From NCBI RefSeq assembly GCF_039536205.1, contig NZ_BAAAYL010000001.1:3100001-3164000 (forward strand): DNA of 64,000 bases, read 5' to 3'. Below are positions 35,188 to 44,664 of this stretch, piece by piece. The notes under the pieces were generated by a model. The model worked only from the letters and a program-made list of their open reading frames with translations. It ran no database searches and was not told the origin of the DNA. The translations under genes and the position numbers were made by a program. This DNA comes from Streptomyces sannanensis. Its GTDB lineage: Bacteria > Actinomycetota > Actinomycetes > Streptomycetales > Streptomycetaceae. Position 1 is the first letter of the stretch; every line of letters starts with the position of its first letter.

Positions 35188-36831
35188 GTGACCCCCCAGT
35201 TCGCCACTCCGGGCACCACCCCCCGCAGGACCGTCATCCGCGCCGCCGCCCTCGCCGCCTCCGCGGCGATGGTCGTCGTCGGCGTGCAGGCCGGCACCGC
35301 GAGCGCCGCCGCCGAGCGCGAGGCCGGCGCCACCGCCGTGCCGCAGAGCGCCTCGCAGCGCGCCGCCGACATCCAGGCCGCCCAGGCCGGCGCGGACACC
35401 GCCGCCCAGGAGATCGGCCTCGACGGCAAGGAGAAGCTGATCGTCCGTGACGTCATCAAGGACGCCGACGGCACGGTCCACACCCGCTACGAGCGCACCT
35501 ACGAGGGCCTCCCGGTCCTCGGCGGCGACCTCGTCGTCCACAAGGCCAAGGGCGGCAAGCTGAAGGGCGTCTCCAAGGCGACCTCCGCGAAGATCACCGT
35601 GCCGTCCACCGACGCCGCGGTCGCCGCGGGCACCGCCAAGAAGGACGCGCTCGCCGCCTCCGCCGCGGCCGACAACACCAAGGCCGCCGCCCAGTCCCAG
35701 CGCAAGGTCATCTGGGCCGCGACCGGCAAGCCGGCCCTCGCCTACGAGACCGTCGTCAACGGCCTCCAGGCCGACGGCACCCCGAGCGAGCTGCACGTCG
35801 TCACCGACGCCGCCACCGGCAAGAAGCTGTACGAGTACGAGGCCGTCGAGACCGGCGCCGGCACCAGCATGTACAGCGGCTCCGTCACCCTCGGCACCAC
35901 CCCGAACGGCTCCACCTTCGACCTGGCCGACAGCGGTCGCGGCGGCCACAAGACGTACGACCTGAACGGCGGCAGCTCCGGCACCGGCACCCTGTTCAAC
36001 GACGCCGACGACGTCTGGGGCGACGGCACCGCCGCCAACCGCCAGACGGCCGCCGTCGACGCCCACTACGGCGCCGCGATGACCTGGGACTTCTACAAGA
36101 ACGAGCTGGGCCGCAATGGCATCGCCAACGACGGCAAGGCCGCCTACTCCCGTGTCCACTACGGCACCGCGTACGTCAACGCCTTCTGGAGCGACAGCTG
36201 CTTCTGCATGACCTACGGCGACGGTATCGGCAACACCCATCCGCTCACGGCCCTCGACGTGGCCGGCCACGAGATGAGCCACGGCCTCACCTCCCGCACC
36301 GCGAACCTGCGCTACAGCGGCGAGTCCGGCGGCCTCAACGAGGCCACCTCCGACATCTTCGGCACCTCGGTCGAGTTCTTCGCCAACAACTCCAGCGACA
36401 TCGGTGACTACCTCATCGGTGAGGAGATCGACATCAACGGCGACGGCAGCCCGCTGCGCTACATGGACCAGCCCAGCAAGGACGGCCGCTCCGCCGACTA
36501 CTGGTCGAAGCGCGTCGGCCGGCTCGACGTCCACTACTCGTCCGGCCCCGCCAACCACTTCTTCTACCTGCTCGCCGAGGGCAGCGGCACCAAGACCATC
36601 AACGGTGTCACCTACAACTCGCCGACCTCCGGCAATGTCACCGTCACCGGCATCGGCCGGACCGCGGCGTACAAGATCTGGTACAAGGCCCTGTCCACCT
36701 ACATGACCTCGACCACCGGCTACTCGGGCGCACGCACCGCGACCCTGCAGGCGGCGACCGACCTGTACGGCGCCAACAGCACCCAGTACCAGGCCGTGGC
36801 CACGGCATGGACCGCGATCAACGTGAAGTGA
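35188..36831 (+). CDS. Secreted thermolysin-like (M4) zinc metallopeptidase
   Basis: The 547-residue precursor has a signal peptide (about 1-40, Arg-rich then AAALAASAAMVVVGVQAG), an FTP/PepSY propeptide (about 60-215) and an M4 catalytic domain. The zinc site is HEMSHGLTS (His, Glu, His), with the third ligand Glu in NEATSDIFG. A later catalytic His is in VHYSSGPANHFFYLL. AAGGAGACCGA precedes the GTG start. It would be an extracellular neutral protease. Its 3' end overlaps the convergent M1 gene by 14 bp. Confidence 0.95.
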   Translation: MTPQFATPGTTPRRTVIRAAALAASAAMVVVGVQAGTASAAAEREAGATAVPQSASQRAADIQAAQAGADTAAQEIGLDGKEKLIVRDVIKDADGTVHTRYERTYEGLPVLGGDLVVHKAKGGKLKGVSKATSAKITVPSTDAAVAAGTAKKDALAASAAADNTKAAAQSQRKVIWAATGKPALAYETVVNGLQADGTPSELHVVTDAATGKKLYEYEAVETGAGTSMYSGSVTLGTTPNGSTFDLADSGRGGHKTYDLNGGSSGTGTLFNDADDVWGDGTAANRQTAAVDAHYGAAMTWDFYKNELGRNGIANDGKAAYSRVHYGTAYVNAFWSDSCFCMTYGDGIGNTHPLTALDVAGHEMSHGLTSRTANLRYSGESGGLNEATSDIFGTSVEFFANNSSDIGDYLIGEEIDINGDGSPLRYMDQPSKDGRSADYWSKRVGRLDVHYSSGPANHFFYLLAEGSGTKTINGVTYNSPTSGNVTVTGIGRTAAYKIWYKALSTYMTSTTGYSGARTATLQAATDLYGANSTQYQAVATAWTAINVK

Positions 36832-38263
36832 CCGGCTTCCCCTTGCCGTAGAGCCAGGTGTCCCACATCTCCGTGAGGTCCTGGCCCGACCGCGCCTCCA
36901 CGTACGACGTGAAGTCGTCCGTGGAGGCGTTGGCATACCGGTGGTCCTTCGTCCAGCCCCGCACGATGTCGAAGAAGGCCTCGTCGCCCAGTGCCTGGCG
37001 GACCTTGTGGACCACCATCGCACCGCGCACGTACACCGGATAGTCGGAGATGGACGCGGCAGTCGGAGGATCGGCCGGCGCGAACGACCACAACGACGCG
37101 TTCCTGTCCTGCTCGTAGCGCGCCAGGAAGGTCTCCTCCGCGCTGGGACCGCCGTGGTCCTCCGACCACAGCCACTCCGCGTACGTCGCGAAACCCTCGT
37201 TGAGCCACATGTCCCGCCAGGTCTTCGGCGTGACCGAGTCGCCGAACCACTCATGGGCCAGCTCGTGCACAAGGGTGGTGGTGTCCAGGCCGTCGGCCGG
37301 GATGACCGGCCTGGTCTGGGTCTCCAGGGCGTACGCCGCATCGCCCGCGCGCTCGACGATCACCCCCGTGGAGGAGAAGGGGTACGGGCCGAAGTTCTTC
37401 ACACCCCACTCCACGACCTCGGGGAGACGGGCGACTTCCGCGGCGACCTGCCCGGCCACCGTGGGGTCCACAGCCGTGAGGACGGGGATCCCGGACGGCG
37501 TACGGGACTCCTTCATGTCGTACTTCCCGATGGCCACCGTCGCCAGATAGCTCGCCATCGGCTCGTCCGACCGCCAGTGGAAGACGCTACGGCCGGACAC
37601 CGACCGCTGCGACACCAACCGCCCGTTGGACACCGCCTTCAGCCCCTCCGGGACCACCATCGTGATGTCGTACGACGCCTTGTCGGACGGATGGTGATTG
37701 CCCGGGAACCACGCCATCGAGCCGGTCGGCTCACCGAGCGCGATCACACCGTCCGCGGTCTTCAGCCAGCCCTCGTGCGTGGTGCCGTCGGCATCGGTGA
37801 TCCGCTCCGGGGTGCCGGAGTAGCGCACGACGGCACGGAACGTCTTCCCCTTGCCCAGGTCGTCGCGCGGGCGGAGCGTCAGCTCCTGCCCGGACCGGCT
37901 CACCACCGCCGCCCTGCCGTCGACGGTGGCACCGGTGACCCGCATCCCGGCGAGATCGAGATTGAAGGAGCTCAGATCCTGGGTGGCCCGGGCCGTGATC
38001 TCGGCAGTGCCGTCGAGGCGGCCGCTCGCCGGGTCGTAGGCCAGCATCAGGGCGTAGTGCCGGACGTCGTAACCGCCGTTGCCGAGATCCTCGAAGTACG
38101 GATCGTGCAGGCCCGGAGCGCCCGCGGTGCCGTGCACCCGGGCCGGAGTGGCCTTCACCCCGCCCGCGGTGCCGCTCCCCGCGGCACCGCCGTCCGTGCA
38201 GGCCGTGAGAGCGGCGAGCAGGACGGCGGCGACAGGGGCGGCTGGACGTGCGAGCGTCTTCAC
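36818..38263 (-). CDS. Lipoprotein M1-family aminopeptidase
   Basis: The 481-residue precursor begins with a lipoprotein signal ending LLAALTACTDGG, so Cys22 would be lipidated and the enzyme held outside the membrane. The zinc motif is HELAHEWFGDS with downstream Glu in WLNEGFATYAEW (about 335-365). In place of the GAMEN motif there is GDAAYALETQTR, with the Glu kept. It lacks the long C-terminal domain of aminopeptidase N and so is a short M1. Next to a secreted M4 protease it could finish peptides the latter releases; that link is inferred. Confidence 0.93.
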   Translation of the reverse strand: MKTLARPAAPVAAVLLAALTACTDGGAAGSGTAGGVKATPARVHGTAGAPGLHDPYFEDLGNGGYDVRHYALMLAYDPASGRLDGTAEITARATQDLSSFNLDLAGMRVTGATVDGRAAVVSRSGQELTLRPRDDLGKGKTFRAVVRYSGTPERITDADGTTHEGWLKTADGVIALGEPTGSMAWFPGNHHPSDKASYDITMVVPEGLKAVSNGRLVSQRSVSGRSVFHWRSDEPMASYLATVAIGKYDMKESRTPSGIPVLTAVDPTVAGQVAAEVARLPEVVEWGVKNFGPYPFSSTGVIVERAGDAAYALETQTRPVIPADGLDTTTLVHELAHEWFGDSVTPKTWRDMWLNEGFATYAEWLWSEDHGGPSAEETFLARYEQDRNASLWSFAPADPPTAASISDYPVYVRGAMVVHKVRQALGDEAFFDIVRGWTKDHRYANASTDDFTSYVEARSGQDLTEMWDTWLYGKGKPVTSR

Positions 38264-38523
38264 ACGCCGATGATGACCCCGGTTGTCAGTTCCCCAGCGC
38301 TGCCACGCCCGCCTGCGCGCACTTCTCGTCGAGGGCGCCGCCCGCGAGAAAGAGGGTGCCGGGGATGTCCTTCAGGGGCGGGGTGGTCGCCGCGGCCACG
38401 GTCTGCCCGCGATCCGCGCCCGCGTCCGGCAGCTCGGCGGCACCCTGACGACAGCTCGGCGTCGACCCCCGTGGGGGCGCGGTCGCGGTGGCGAAGGAAC
38501 AGCGGCTCCTGTCCTGAGGCCGG

Positions 38524-39162
38524 TCAGAACTCGCCGGTGTCGAGGGCGAAGCCGAGCGGCTCGGGCAGCGGGATCGTCTCGGACAGCTTGTACGTGACCT
38601 TGCTCCCGTAGTCGTCGCCGACCGGTTCCGTGCACAGCACCGCCTTGTCGGCCTGCCGGTCGATGATCAGATACACGGGAATCCCCGCGCGGGCATAGCC
38701 ACGGATCTTCTTCACCCGGTCGTTGGCGGCGGTCGAGTCCGAGGTCACCTCGGCGACCAGAAGGACGGGGGCGGGGTCGTGGTACTCGAGCCGGTCGGCG
38801 AAGCTGCCCTTCGGAGCAAGCACCACATCCGGTTCGACGTTCCCGGTCGTCGACGCCCCCGGAACATGCAGCCCGATCCCCGTATAGCTACGGAGCCGGT
38901 GATCCTTGCGCCGCAGGGTCACCTGGTCGGACATCTCCGTCACGATCTCTTCATGCTCGCCATTGGCGGGAGGCGTCACGTGGATCTCCCCTTCGATCAA
39001 CTCCACGCGCCACCCCTCAGGGGCAGCCGCACTGAACATGTCGAAGGCTTCCTCCACAGCCATGGCCGGGATCTTGTTCCTCGCCGACCTGACCAGGGAC
39101 GGATAGTCGAACGTGCCGTCCTGGGAGTCGTACGGCTCGTCATCCGGAACAGGCAGTGCCAC
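38524..39162 (-). CDS. Uma2-family (DUF820) nuclease-like protein
   Basis: The 212-residue protein starts at GTG 39162 behind a perfect AAGGAGGT. Core motifs match the PD-(D/E)XK-like family: GEIHVTPPANGEHEEIV, EPDVVLAP (Asp), VLLVAEVTSDST (Glu), KIRGYARAGIPVYLIID (Lys) and the PLPEPLGFALDTGEF end. It is normal in length, unlike the Uma2 protein at 13925 with its duplicated N-terminus. Its role is unknown; these genes are numerous in streptomycetes. Confidence 0.9.
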   Translation of the reverse strand: MALPVPDDEPYDSQDGTFDYPSLVRSARNKIPAMAVEEAFDMFSAAAPEGWRVELIEGEIHVTPPANGEHEEIVTEMSDQVTLRRKDHRLRSYTGIGLHVPGASTTGNVEPDVVLAPKGSFADRLEYHDPAPVLLVAEVTSDSTAANDRVKKIRGYARAGIPVYLIIDRQADKAVLCTEPVGDDYGSKVTYKLSETIPLPEPLGFALDTGEF

Positions 39163-39280
39163 GGCGGACCTCCTTCGCACAGTGCGACGCTCCCAGCGTA
39201 GGCCGCACGGCACGGCCGGAACCGGACATCGTTCACTCGAACGTGCGAACGGCAACGTTTCCGCAGGCCCGGCAGGCCCG

Positions 39281-39829
39281 ATGCCCCGCAAGCAGGCGCC
39301 CACCACCATCCGTGACACCATCGACTCCGTGCTCGACATCGGCTACTCCCTCTCCCGCCGCTTCCCCGATCCCCCGCAGACCGACTACCGCCGCGCGGAC
39401 GTCCATGCCCTGCGCTACGACCTGTTCTGCGGTGACGTCTACCTCGCCGACACCAAGGCCGACCGCGAGGTGTCCACAGCCTGGGGATGGGTGCCGGTAC
39501 TCGACTTCGCATGGGCCCTGTGCGACACCGTCGAACGGCTCGACCGCGACCCGCGCGGCAGCCGCGCCGCACAGCCGCAGTACGCCGAGATCGACTTCAC
39601 CGAGTCCACGGACCTCATGCTCTTCGAGCGCCGCTTCGGCTGGGTGGACGTCGAGGCCGACTGGATGCCCGGCAGCGAGCCACCCCTCACCTTCAGCCAC
39701 ACCGAACTGCGCCGCGAGGCCCGCGACTTCCTGCACGACCTGATCGCCGACCTCACCGACATGCACGAGGGACTCGCCGACAACCCGGTGATCTGGGACC
39801 TCCAGGCCCGCTACCCCCGGGTGCCCTGA
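39281..39829 (+). CDS. Hypothetical protein (182 aa)
   Basis: The 182-residue soluble protein (VLDIGYSLSRRFPDPPQTDY, AWGWVPVLDFAWALCDTVER, STDLMLFERRFGWVDVEADW, ELRREARDFLHDLIADLTDM) is rich in acidic and aromatic residues with no TM helix or known catalytic motif. I recognise the general type from other streptomycetes (DUF of unknown function), not its role. The ATG at 39281 has no clear ribosome site. It is divergent from the Uma2 gene with a 118-bp gap. Confidence 0.7.
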   Translation: MPRKQAPTTIRDTIDSVLDIGYSLSRRFPDPPQTDYRRADVHALRYDLFCGDVYLADTKADREVSTAWGWVPVLDFAWALCDTVERLDRDPRGSRAAQPQYAEIDFTESTDLMLFERRFGWVDVEADWMPGSEPPLTFSHTELRREARDFLHDLIADLTDMHEGLADNPVIWDLQARYPRVP

Positions 39830-40028
39830 AGCACCAGCAGTTCGCCGGCCGCCGTGCCGTGCGGCATGCGTCCGGCGGATACACACCCGTACCCGTGCAC
39901 AACCGGGGTGCGGGCAACTCATGTGCCACATGGTGACGCACACCACTGACAGCCATGTCACATCCGCACCCCCGCCGCCCGTCAGCACTGACGAACACAC
40001 ACGGACGACGGCCAAGGAGTACGACGAC

Positions 40029-41198
40029 ATGCACCACATCACTGTCATCGGCGGCGGCCTCGCCGGGCTGACCGCGGCCATCACCGCCGCCGAATCAGGC
40101 GCCCGTGTCACCCTGTACGAGGCCCACCGCACCCTCGGCGGGCGGGCCCGCACCGCCGAAGGGCCGTACCGGACCAACGAAGGCCCGCATGCCCTCTACG
40201 TCAAGGGCCCGCACTGGACCTGGCTGAAGCAACGCGGCCTGCTCGGCCCGATCACGACCGTGCCACCGCTCGAGGGCACCCGATTCCGTTTCCACCGCGG
40301 CGGCGCACAGCGCAGGACACCGCCGCTCGCACTGTTGCGACTGGCCCGCGTCAGCCCCGAACACGCCCCGGTCGACGTGGACTTCCACTCCTGGGCGGCC
40401 ACCCGCGTGGGCACCGCAGGAGCACGCGCCGCGGCCCACTACGCGGCGGTCGCGCTCTTCCACCACGACCCGGGCGAGCTGTCCGCCGCCTTCGTCCAGG
40501 AACGGCTCGTACGGGCCGCCACCCTGCCGCCCGAGGCCCGCTATCCGCGCGGCGGCTGGGGCGAACTGGCGGAGAGGATGACCGCCCACGCCTGGAACCT
40601 GGGAGTCCGCATCGAGACCGGCACCCGCCTCGACACCCTCCCCGAGGACGGCCCGGTGATCGTGGCGACCTCACTCGACGCGGCCCGCCGACTGCTCGGC
40701 GACGACACCCTGCGCTGGGACAGCGGCCGTACCGCGCTGATCGACCTGGCACTGAAAACCCGGAGCGGCGATCCGTTCGTCATCTCCGACCTGGACGCAC
40801 CGGGCTGGTTGGAGCGCTTCACCGCCCAGGACCCCGGCCTCGCCCCCGCCGGACGGCAACTGATCCAGAGCCAGATCCCCATCGCCCCCGGCGAGTCGAA
40901 GGCGGAAGGGACGGCACGTGCCGAGCGGCTGCTCGACGCCGGCTTCCCCGGCTGGCGCGAGCGGACCGTATGGCGCCGCGACGCCCTCGCCTCGGGCCGT
41001 ACGGGCGCGGTCGACCGACCCGGCACCACCTGGCGGGACCGGCCGGCCATCGCACGCGGCAGCGGAGTGTGGCTGGCCGGAGACCAGGTGGCGGCCCCGG
41101 GCGTGCTGTCGGAAGTGGCGTTCAACAGCGGCATCGAAGCGGCCACGCTCGCGCTGAAGGCCGCCCGGCACGAACAGGTTGACCTCACACAAGGGTGA
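40029..41198 (+). CDS. FAD-dependent amine/phytoene-desaturase-like oxidoreductase
   Basis: The 389-residue flavoprotein starts at ATG 40029 with AAGGAG 11 nt upstream. It opens with the FAD fold ITVIGGGLAGLTAAITAAES (residues 4-23) and the GG-doublet segment EAHRTLGGRARTAEG found in amine oxidases and carotenoid desaturases. The C-terminal SGVWLAGDQVAAPGVLSEVA closes the FAD site. Substrate is unknown; no carotenoid or porphyrin gene lies nearby. Length is short for protoporphyrinogen oxidase. Confidence 0.85.
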   Translation: MHHITVIGGGLAGLTAAITAAESGARVTLYEAHRTLGGRARTAEGPYRTNEGPHALYVKGPHWTWLKQRGLLGPITTVPPLEGTRFRFHRGGAQRRTPPLALLRLARVSPEHAPVDVDFHSWAATRVGTAGARAAAHYAAVALFHHDPGELSAAFVQERLVRAATLPPEARYPRGGWGELAERMTAHAWNLGVRIETGTRLDTLPEDGPVIVATSLDAARRLLGDDTLRWDSGRTALIDLALKTRSGDPFVISDLDAPGWLERFTAQDPGLAPAGRQLIQSQIPIAPGESKAEGTARAERLLDAGFPGWRERTVWRRDALASGRTGAVDRPGTTWRDRPAIARGSGVWLAGDQVAAPGVLSEVAFNSGIEAATLALKAARHEQVDLTQG

Positions 41199-41244
41199 GG
41201 ACGAAGAGTGGTCCCCGTCACCCGGGCCGGACCGGGCCCATGGC

Positions 41245-41424
41245 TCATCCCCGGTCCTTCTCGTCCGGTGGCACCTCGTCGCCGGACGCCTTCCCGGCCC
41301 CGGCCTGCCGACCGGACACATCCCGCCGCGCCTCCGGGCGGGCCGCCTGCCCCTTGCCCCGCTGCTTCTTGCCCTCCTCCGGACTCTCGCGCACATGCTC
41401 GGGCCTGTCGCCGATCTGCTCCAT
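41245..41424 (-). CDS. Small hydrophilic protein (59 aa)
   Basis: A 59-residue, almost uncharged-average but highly polar protein (MEQIGDRPEHVRESPEEGKK, QRGKGQAARPEARRDVSGRQ, GDEVPPDEKDRG), the pattern of a small stress-associated protein seen across streptomycetes. ATG 41424 has GCGAGG 6 nt upstream; a GTG at 41442 would add six residues. It is convergent with the flavoprotein gene. I know no function. Confidence 0.6.
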   Translation of the reverse strand: MEQIGDRPEHVRESPEEGKKQRGKGQAARPEARRDVSGRQAGAGKASGDEVPPDEKDRG

Positions 41425-41568
41425 GGCCGCCTCGCTGGACACGCCCCTCGCACAGCCCCCGCCGCAACCGTCACACAGCCCCGCCAAGACCGCACCCCGA
41501 CCCAGCCCGGCAGACCCACGGCCCGGTAGTTTGGGCGCCGACACAAGGCGCGACTGGGGAGATTCGCA

Positions 41569-42114
41569 GTGGGCAGGACCATGCTGTGGACAGGCGGAAT
41601 AACTCTGGCGGCTTTGGGAGCCGTCACATTCCTCGCTGTCGAAGCGAAAAGCTCCGCACCCGAGTCCTTCGCCCAGGAGCGCCCCGCCGCGACAGCCCCG
41701 ACGACAACACCGAAGCCGAAACCCCCCGCTGCTCCCGCCCTGCCGAAAGACTCCGGAGACGGCAAGAGAGTCGTCTATTCGATATCGGCAGACCGGGTCT
41801 GGCTCGTCGCCGCCGACGAAACCGTGACGACCGATTTTCCCGTGGTCCACGGCGCCGTCATCCCTCCGCCCGGGACGTACAAGATCCTCCATCGCGTGGA
41901 GTCCGCCACGGGCGGAGACGGAGTGCCCATCACTTACGTGCAGTACTTCACGAAATCCGTGGACTCGTGGATCGCCTTCGGCGCACAGGAACCGGGCCCT
42001 TCGCCCGCCGACGCGGGGAAGCGATCGGGCGGCGGAATACGCGAGACGGTCGAGAACGGAAGACGCATCTGGGAATTCGCCCCGGTGGGAACACCCGTCG
42101 TGGTGACGCCCTGA
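41569..42114 (+). CDS. Membrane-anchored or secreted hypothetical protein
   Basis: The 181-residue product starts at GTG 41569 behind GGGGAG. It has one N-terminal hydrophobic segment (about 5-25), a Pro/Thr/Ala-rich linker (30-62) and an outside domain (VVYSISADRVWLVAADETVT, FPVVHGAVIPPPGTYKILHR, GRRIWEFAPVGTPVVV). The outside part faintly resembles an L,D-transpeptidase fold without its catalytic His-Gly-Cys. Similar proteins are common in streptomycetes with no assigned role. Confidence 0.75.
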   Translation: MGRTMLWTGGITLAALGAVTFLAVEAKSSAPESFAQERPAATAPTTTPKPKPPAAPALPKDSGDGKRVVYSISADRVWLVAADETVTTDFPVVHGAVIPPPGTYKILHRVESATGGDGVPITYVQYFTKSVDSWIAFGAQEPGPSPADAGKRSGGGIRETVENGRRIWEFAPVGTPVVVTP

Positions 42115-42290
42115 CACGGTGAGCGTCCCCGGGAAGTTTGCCGCGTCACCCCTCCCTCCGAGCCGATCACCGGAACAGCACGTCCGTCCTCTCGACGAAC
42201 GGACGCCCGGAAGGTCACGAACTCGTGGCCTGGGAATCGGCCGCTGTGTACAGTGGGGGAACCCCCGCGTGCGGCTTCGAAGCGCGCGGT

Positions 42291-42364
42291 GCCTCCTTAG
42301 CTCAGTTGGCTAGAGCGCGTGACTTGTAATCTCGAGGTCGTCGGTTCGATTCCGACAGGAGGCT
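42291..42364 (+). tRNA. tRNA-Thr (anticodon TGT)
   Basis: A full cloverleaf: acceptor GCCTCCT/AGGAGGC, D-loop AGCTCAGTTGGCTAGAGC, anticodon loop CTTGTAA (anticodon TGT, reads ACA), T-arm GTCGG-TTCGATT-CCGAC. The anticodon stem has one T-T mismatch. CCA is not encoded. A hairpin terminator follows. Confidence 0.95.
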
Positions 42365-42374
42365 CTTCGCAGGG

Positions 42375-42406
42375 AAGGCCCCCAGCCCATCACGGCTGGG
42401 GGCCTT
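42375..42406. terminator. Hairpin terminator after tRNA-Thr
   Basis: AAGGCCCCCAGCC pairs with GGCTGGGGGCCTT around a 6-nt loop. It can also end the minus-strand pseudogene. Confidence 0.85.
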
Positions 42407-42429
42407 CGGCGTCGGCGGCCGGTGCGGGG

Positions 42430-43189
42430 CCGCGGCCGCTGCTTGCCGGTGATCTTGAAGTTCGCCGGGGCGGACGTCTTGCCGGTCGAGGGGCCGCTGA
42501 GGATCTCGAGCTTCCCCGAGCCGATCAGGTCGGTCCTGGTGACGACAGAGAAACTGTAGTGCGCCACGCTCTTGCTTCCCGGCCAGCCGAACTCAAGAGT
42601 CGCCCTAGTGTCCCCGCTGTCGAGAACCCAGCGGTAGGTCACCTTCCCGCGCCCTCGACGGTGATCCGGCCGGTGAGGATCATGTCAGGTTTTGACGCGA
42701 CCATGCAGTGCCCGGTCCGGTGGCCGGGTCGGCCCGCGCGGTCACGGACAGGACGGCCGGTGTCCGGCCGGTCTTGCCGGTCTTGCCGGTCTTGCCGGTC
42801 TTGCCGGTCTGAGCCTTGCCTGACCTGGACCGCTCGGTACAGCGTGTGGTCTTTCCATCCGCAGCGGTGGCCGTGTAGTCGCCGGATTCCACGTCCGAAA
42901 CCCGGAAGGTCCCCTGAGGCGACGTGGTGAGTGTGTATGTGGGCTGCCCCGACTTCTCCCTGACGGTCAGCGCCTGTACCGGGGCGAATCCCGACCCCAC
43001 CAGGATGAAGGGGGGTTCGCCCTCCGCCCTGCCTTCCACCACCGAGCACCGTGCGGTGGGGACCGCGGCAGGGGCCGAGGTGGTGGCGGTCCCTTTCCGG
43101 GCCGGTCCGTGGGCGCCGACGCCCGGTGCCAGCGCGAGCGATGCGGCGAGCGGTGGAGCGAGGAGTGCGAGACAACGCTTGCGGTTCAT
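42430..43189 (-). pseudogene. Secreted surface protein gene broken by two frameshifts
   Basis: The start is ATG 43189 behind GGGAGG, with a signal peptide (KRCLALLAPPLAASLALAPG). An Ig-like/IPT segment follows (CSVVEGRAEGEPPFILVGSG, ALTVREKSGQPTYTLTTSPQ), then a KTG repeat made of five CTTGCCGGT units (42774-42818). The reading frame shifts near 42700-42720, continues in a second frame (KPDMILTGRITVEGAG), shifts again near 42650, and continues as TYRWVLDSGDTRATLEFGWP to about 42430. Joined, the three parts read as one protein. The intact form would be a secreted protein of about 250 residues. Two sequencing errors are possible but less likely than decay. Confidence 0.65.
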
Positions 43190-43269
43190 CGTTCTGCCTC
43201 CCGTGGTCGAACCCAGGCGAACCGGGACCATTGTGGCCGCCTGGGCGTGACGGGGGCGTGGCGGCGGCG

Positions 43270-44664
43270 TCAGTGCCGGCCTGAGATCTTGTCCGCGAGG
43301 GTCGCGACGCGGTCCGTGTCCGTCGTGCGGGCCGTGAGCTCGCGGCGGTCGGCGCCGCGGTAGGCGGCGTACAGAGTGTGGACGCCGATCCAGCGGAAGG
43401 GTTCCGGTTCCCACTTGCGGACCTTGTGGTTGACCCATGGGAGCGTGGTCAGTTCGGTGGGGCCGTGCTGGCCGGAGTCCTGCTGGACCAGGTCGCGGAG
43501 GGTGCGGGCGGCGAGGTTGGCGGTGGCGACACCGGAGCCCACGTAGCCGCCGGCCCAGCCGAGGCCGGTGGAGCGGTCGAGGGTGACGGTGGCACACCAG
43601 TCGCGGGGGACGCCGAGGACGCCGGACCAGGCGTGGTCGATCCGTATGCCGGCCGTGGTGGGGAAGAAGCGGACCAGGATGTCGCGGAGGGCTTCGATGG
43701 TGGCGGCCTGCGTGCGGCCGTCGTTGTCGGTGCGGGAGCCGTAGCGGTAGGGGATGCCTCGGCCGCCGAGGGCGATGCGGTCGTCGGCGGTGCGCTGGGC
43801 GTACATGTAGGCGTGTGCCATGTCGCCGAGGGTTTCGCGGCCGTCCCAGCCGATGCTGTCCCAGATCTCCTTGGGGAGCGGCTCGGTGGCGATCATCGAG
43901 GAGTTCATGGGGAGCCAGGAGCGCTTCTGGCCCTTGAGGCCGGCGGTGAAGCCTTCGGTGCAGCGGAGGATGTACGGGGCGCGGACCGTGCCGTAGGGGG
44001 TGACGGCGTGCTTGGGGCGGATCTCGGTGACGGGGGTCGATTCGTGGATGGTGACGCCGAGTGCCGCAACGGTGTCGGCGAGGCCCTTGACGAGTTTGAC
44101 GGGGTGGATGCGGGCTCCGTGGGGGGTCCAGGAGGAGCCGACGGCTCCGGCGACGCGGATGCGGCCGGCGGTTTCGCGGGCGCCGAGCAGCAACCGGTCG
44201 GTTTCGCCGTAGGAGAGTTCCGTTTCGTGGAAGGCCTTGAGGCGGGCCAGCTGGGCGGGGGTGTAGGCGACTTCGAGGACGCCACCCTGGTGGATGTCGG
44301 CGTCGATGTCCTCCTCGGCGGCGGCGCGGACGACCTCGGTGACGGTGTCGTTCATGGCTTGCTGGAGGCGTACGGCGGAGTCGCGGCCGTGGAGGCGGGC
44401 GTAGCGGTCGCGGCCGGCGATGCCGTTGTAGAGCCAGCCGCCGTTGCGGCCGGAGGCGCCGTAGCCGCAGAAGCGGGCTTCGAGGACGGTGATGTTGAGG
44501 AAGGGTGCGGCCTTCTTGAGGTAGTACGCGGTCCACAGGCCGGTGTAGCCGCCTCCGACGATGCAGACGTCGGCGCTCGTGTCGCCGGGCAGTGGTTCCC
44601 GGGGGTCCGGGATGCCGTTCTGCGCGTACCAGAAGGAGATTCCGCCGTTGATCGTGCTGCTCAT
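43270..44664 (-). CDS. FAD-dependent oxidoreductase of the DadA/PuuB (DAO) family
   Basis: The 464-residue flavoenzyme has the DAO-fold FAD motif VCIVGGGYTGLWTAYYLKKA (residues 33-52), the ARFCGYGASGRNGGW segment typical of gamma-glutamylputrescine oxidase-like enzymes, and WAGGYVGSGVATANLAARTL near the C-terminus. It probably oxidises a secondary or primary amine, with putrescine-type substrates the best guess. ATG 44664 has only a poor ribosome site. The broken secreted-protein gene lies 80 bp downstream on the same strand. Confidence 0.85.
   Translation of the reverse strand: MSSTINGGISFWYAQNGIPDPREPLPGDTSADVCIVGGGYTGLWTAYYLKKAAPFLNITVLEARFCGYGASGRNGGWLYNGIAGRDRYARLHGRDSAVRLQQAMNDTVTEVVRAAAEEDIDADIHQGGVLEVAYTPAQLARLKAFHETELSYGETDRLLLGARETAGRIRVAGAVGSSWTPHGARIHPVKLVKGLADTVAALGVTIHESTPVTEIRPKHAVTPYGTVRAPYILRCTEGFTAGLKGQKRSWLPMNSSMIATEPLPKEIWDSIGWDGRETLGDMAHAYMYAQRTADDRIALGGRGIPYRYGSRTDNDGRTQAATIEALRDILVRFFPTTAGIRIDHAWSGVLGVPRDWCATVTLDRSTGLGWAGGYVGSGVATANLAARTLRDLVQQDSGQHGPTELTTLPWVNHKVRKWEPEPFRWIGVHTLYAAYRGADRRELTARTTDTDRVATLADKISGRH

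Noticed and set aside
38264..38523. A minus-strand frame ending PPLKDIPGTLFLAGGALDEK CAQAGVAALGN, between the M1 peptidase and Uma2 genes
   Set aside because: The C-terminal part looks protein-like but there is no start codon or ribosome site and the upstream part has unnatural composition. It may be a remnant of an old gene; too weak to list.
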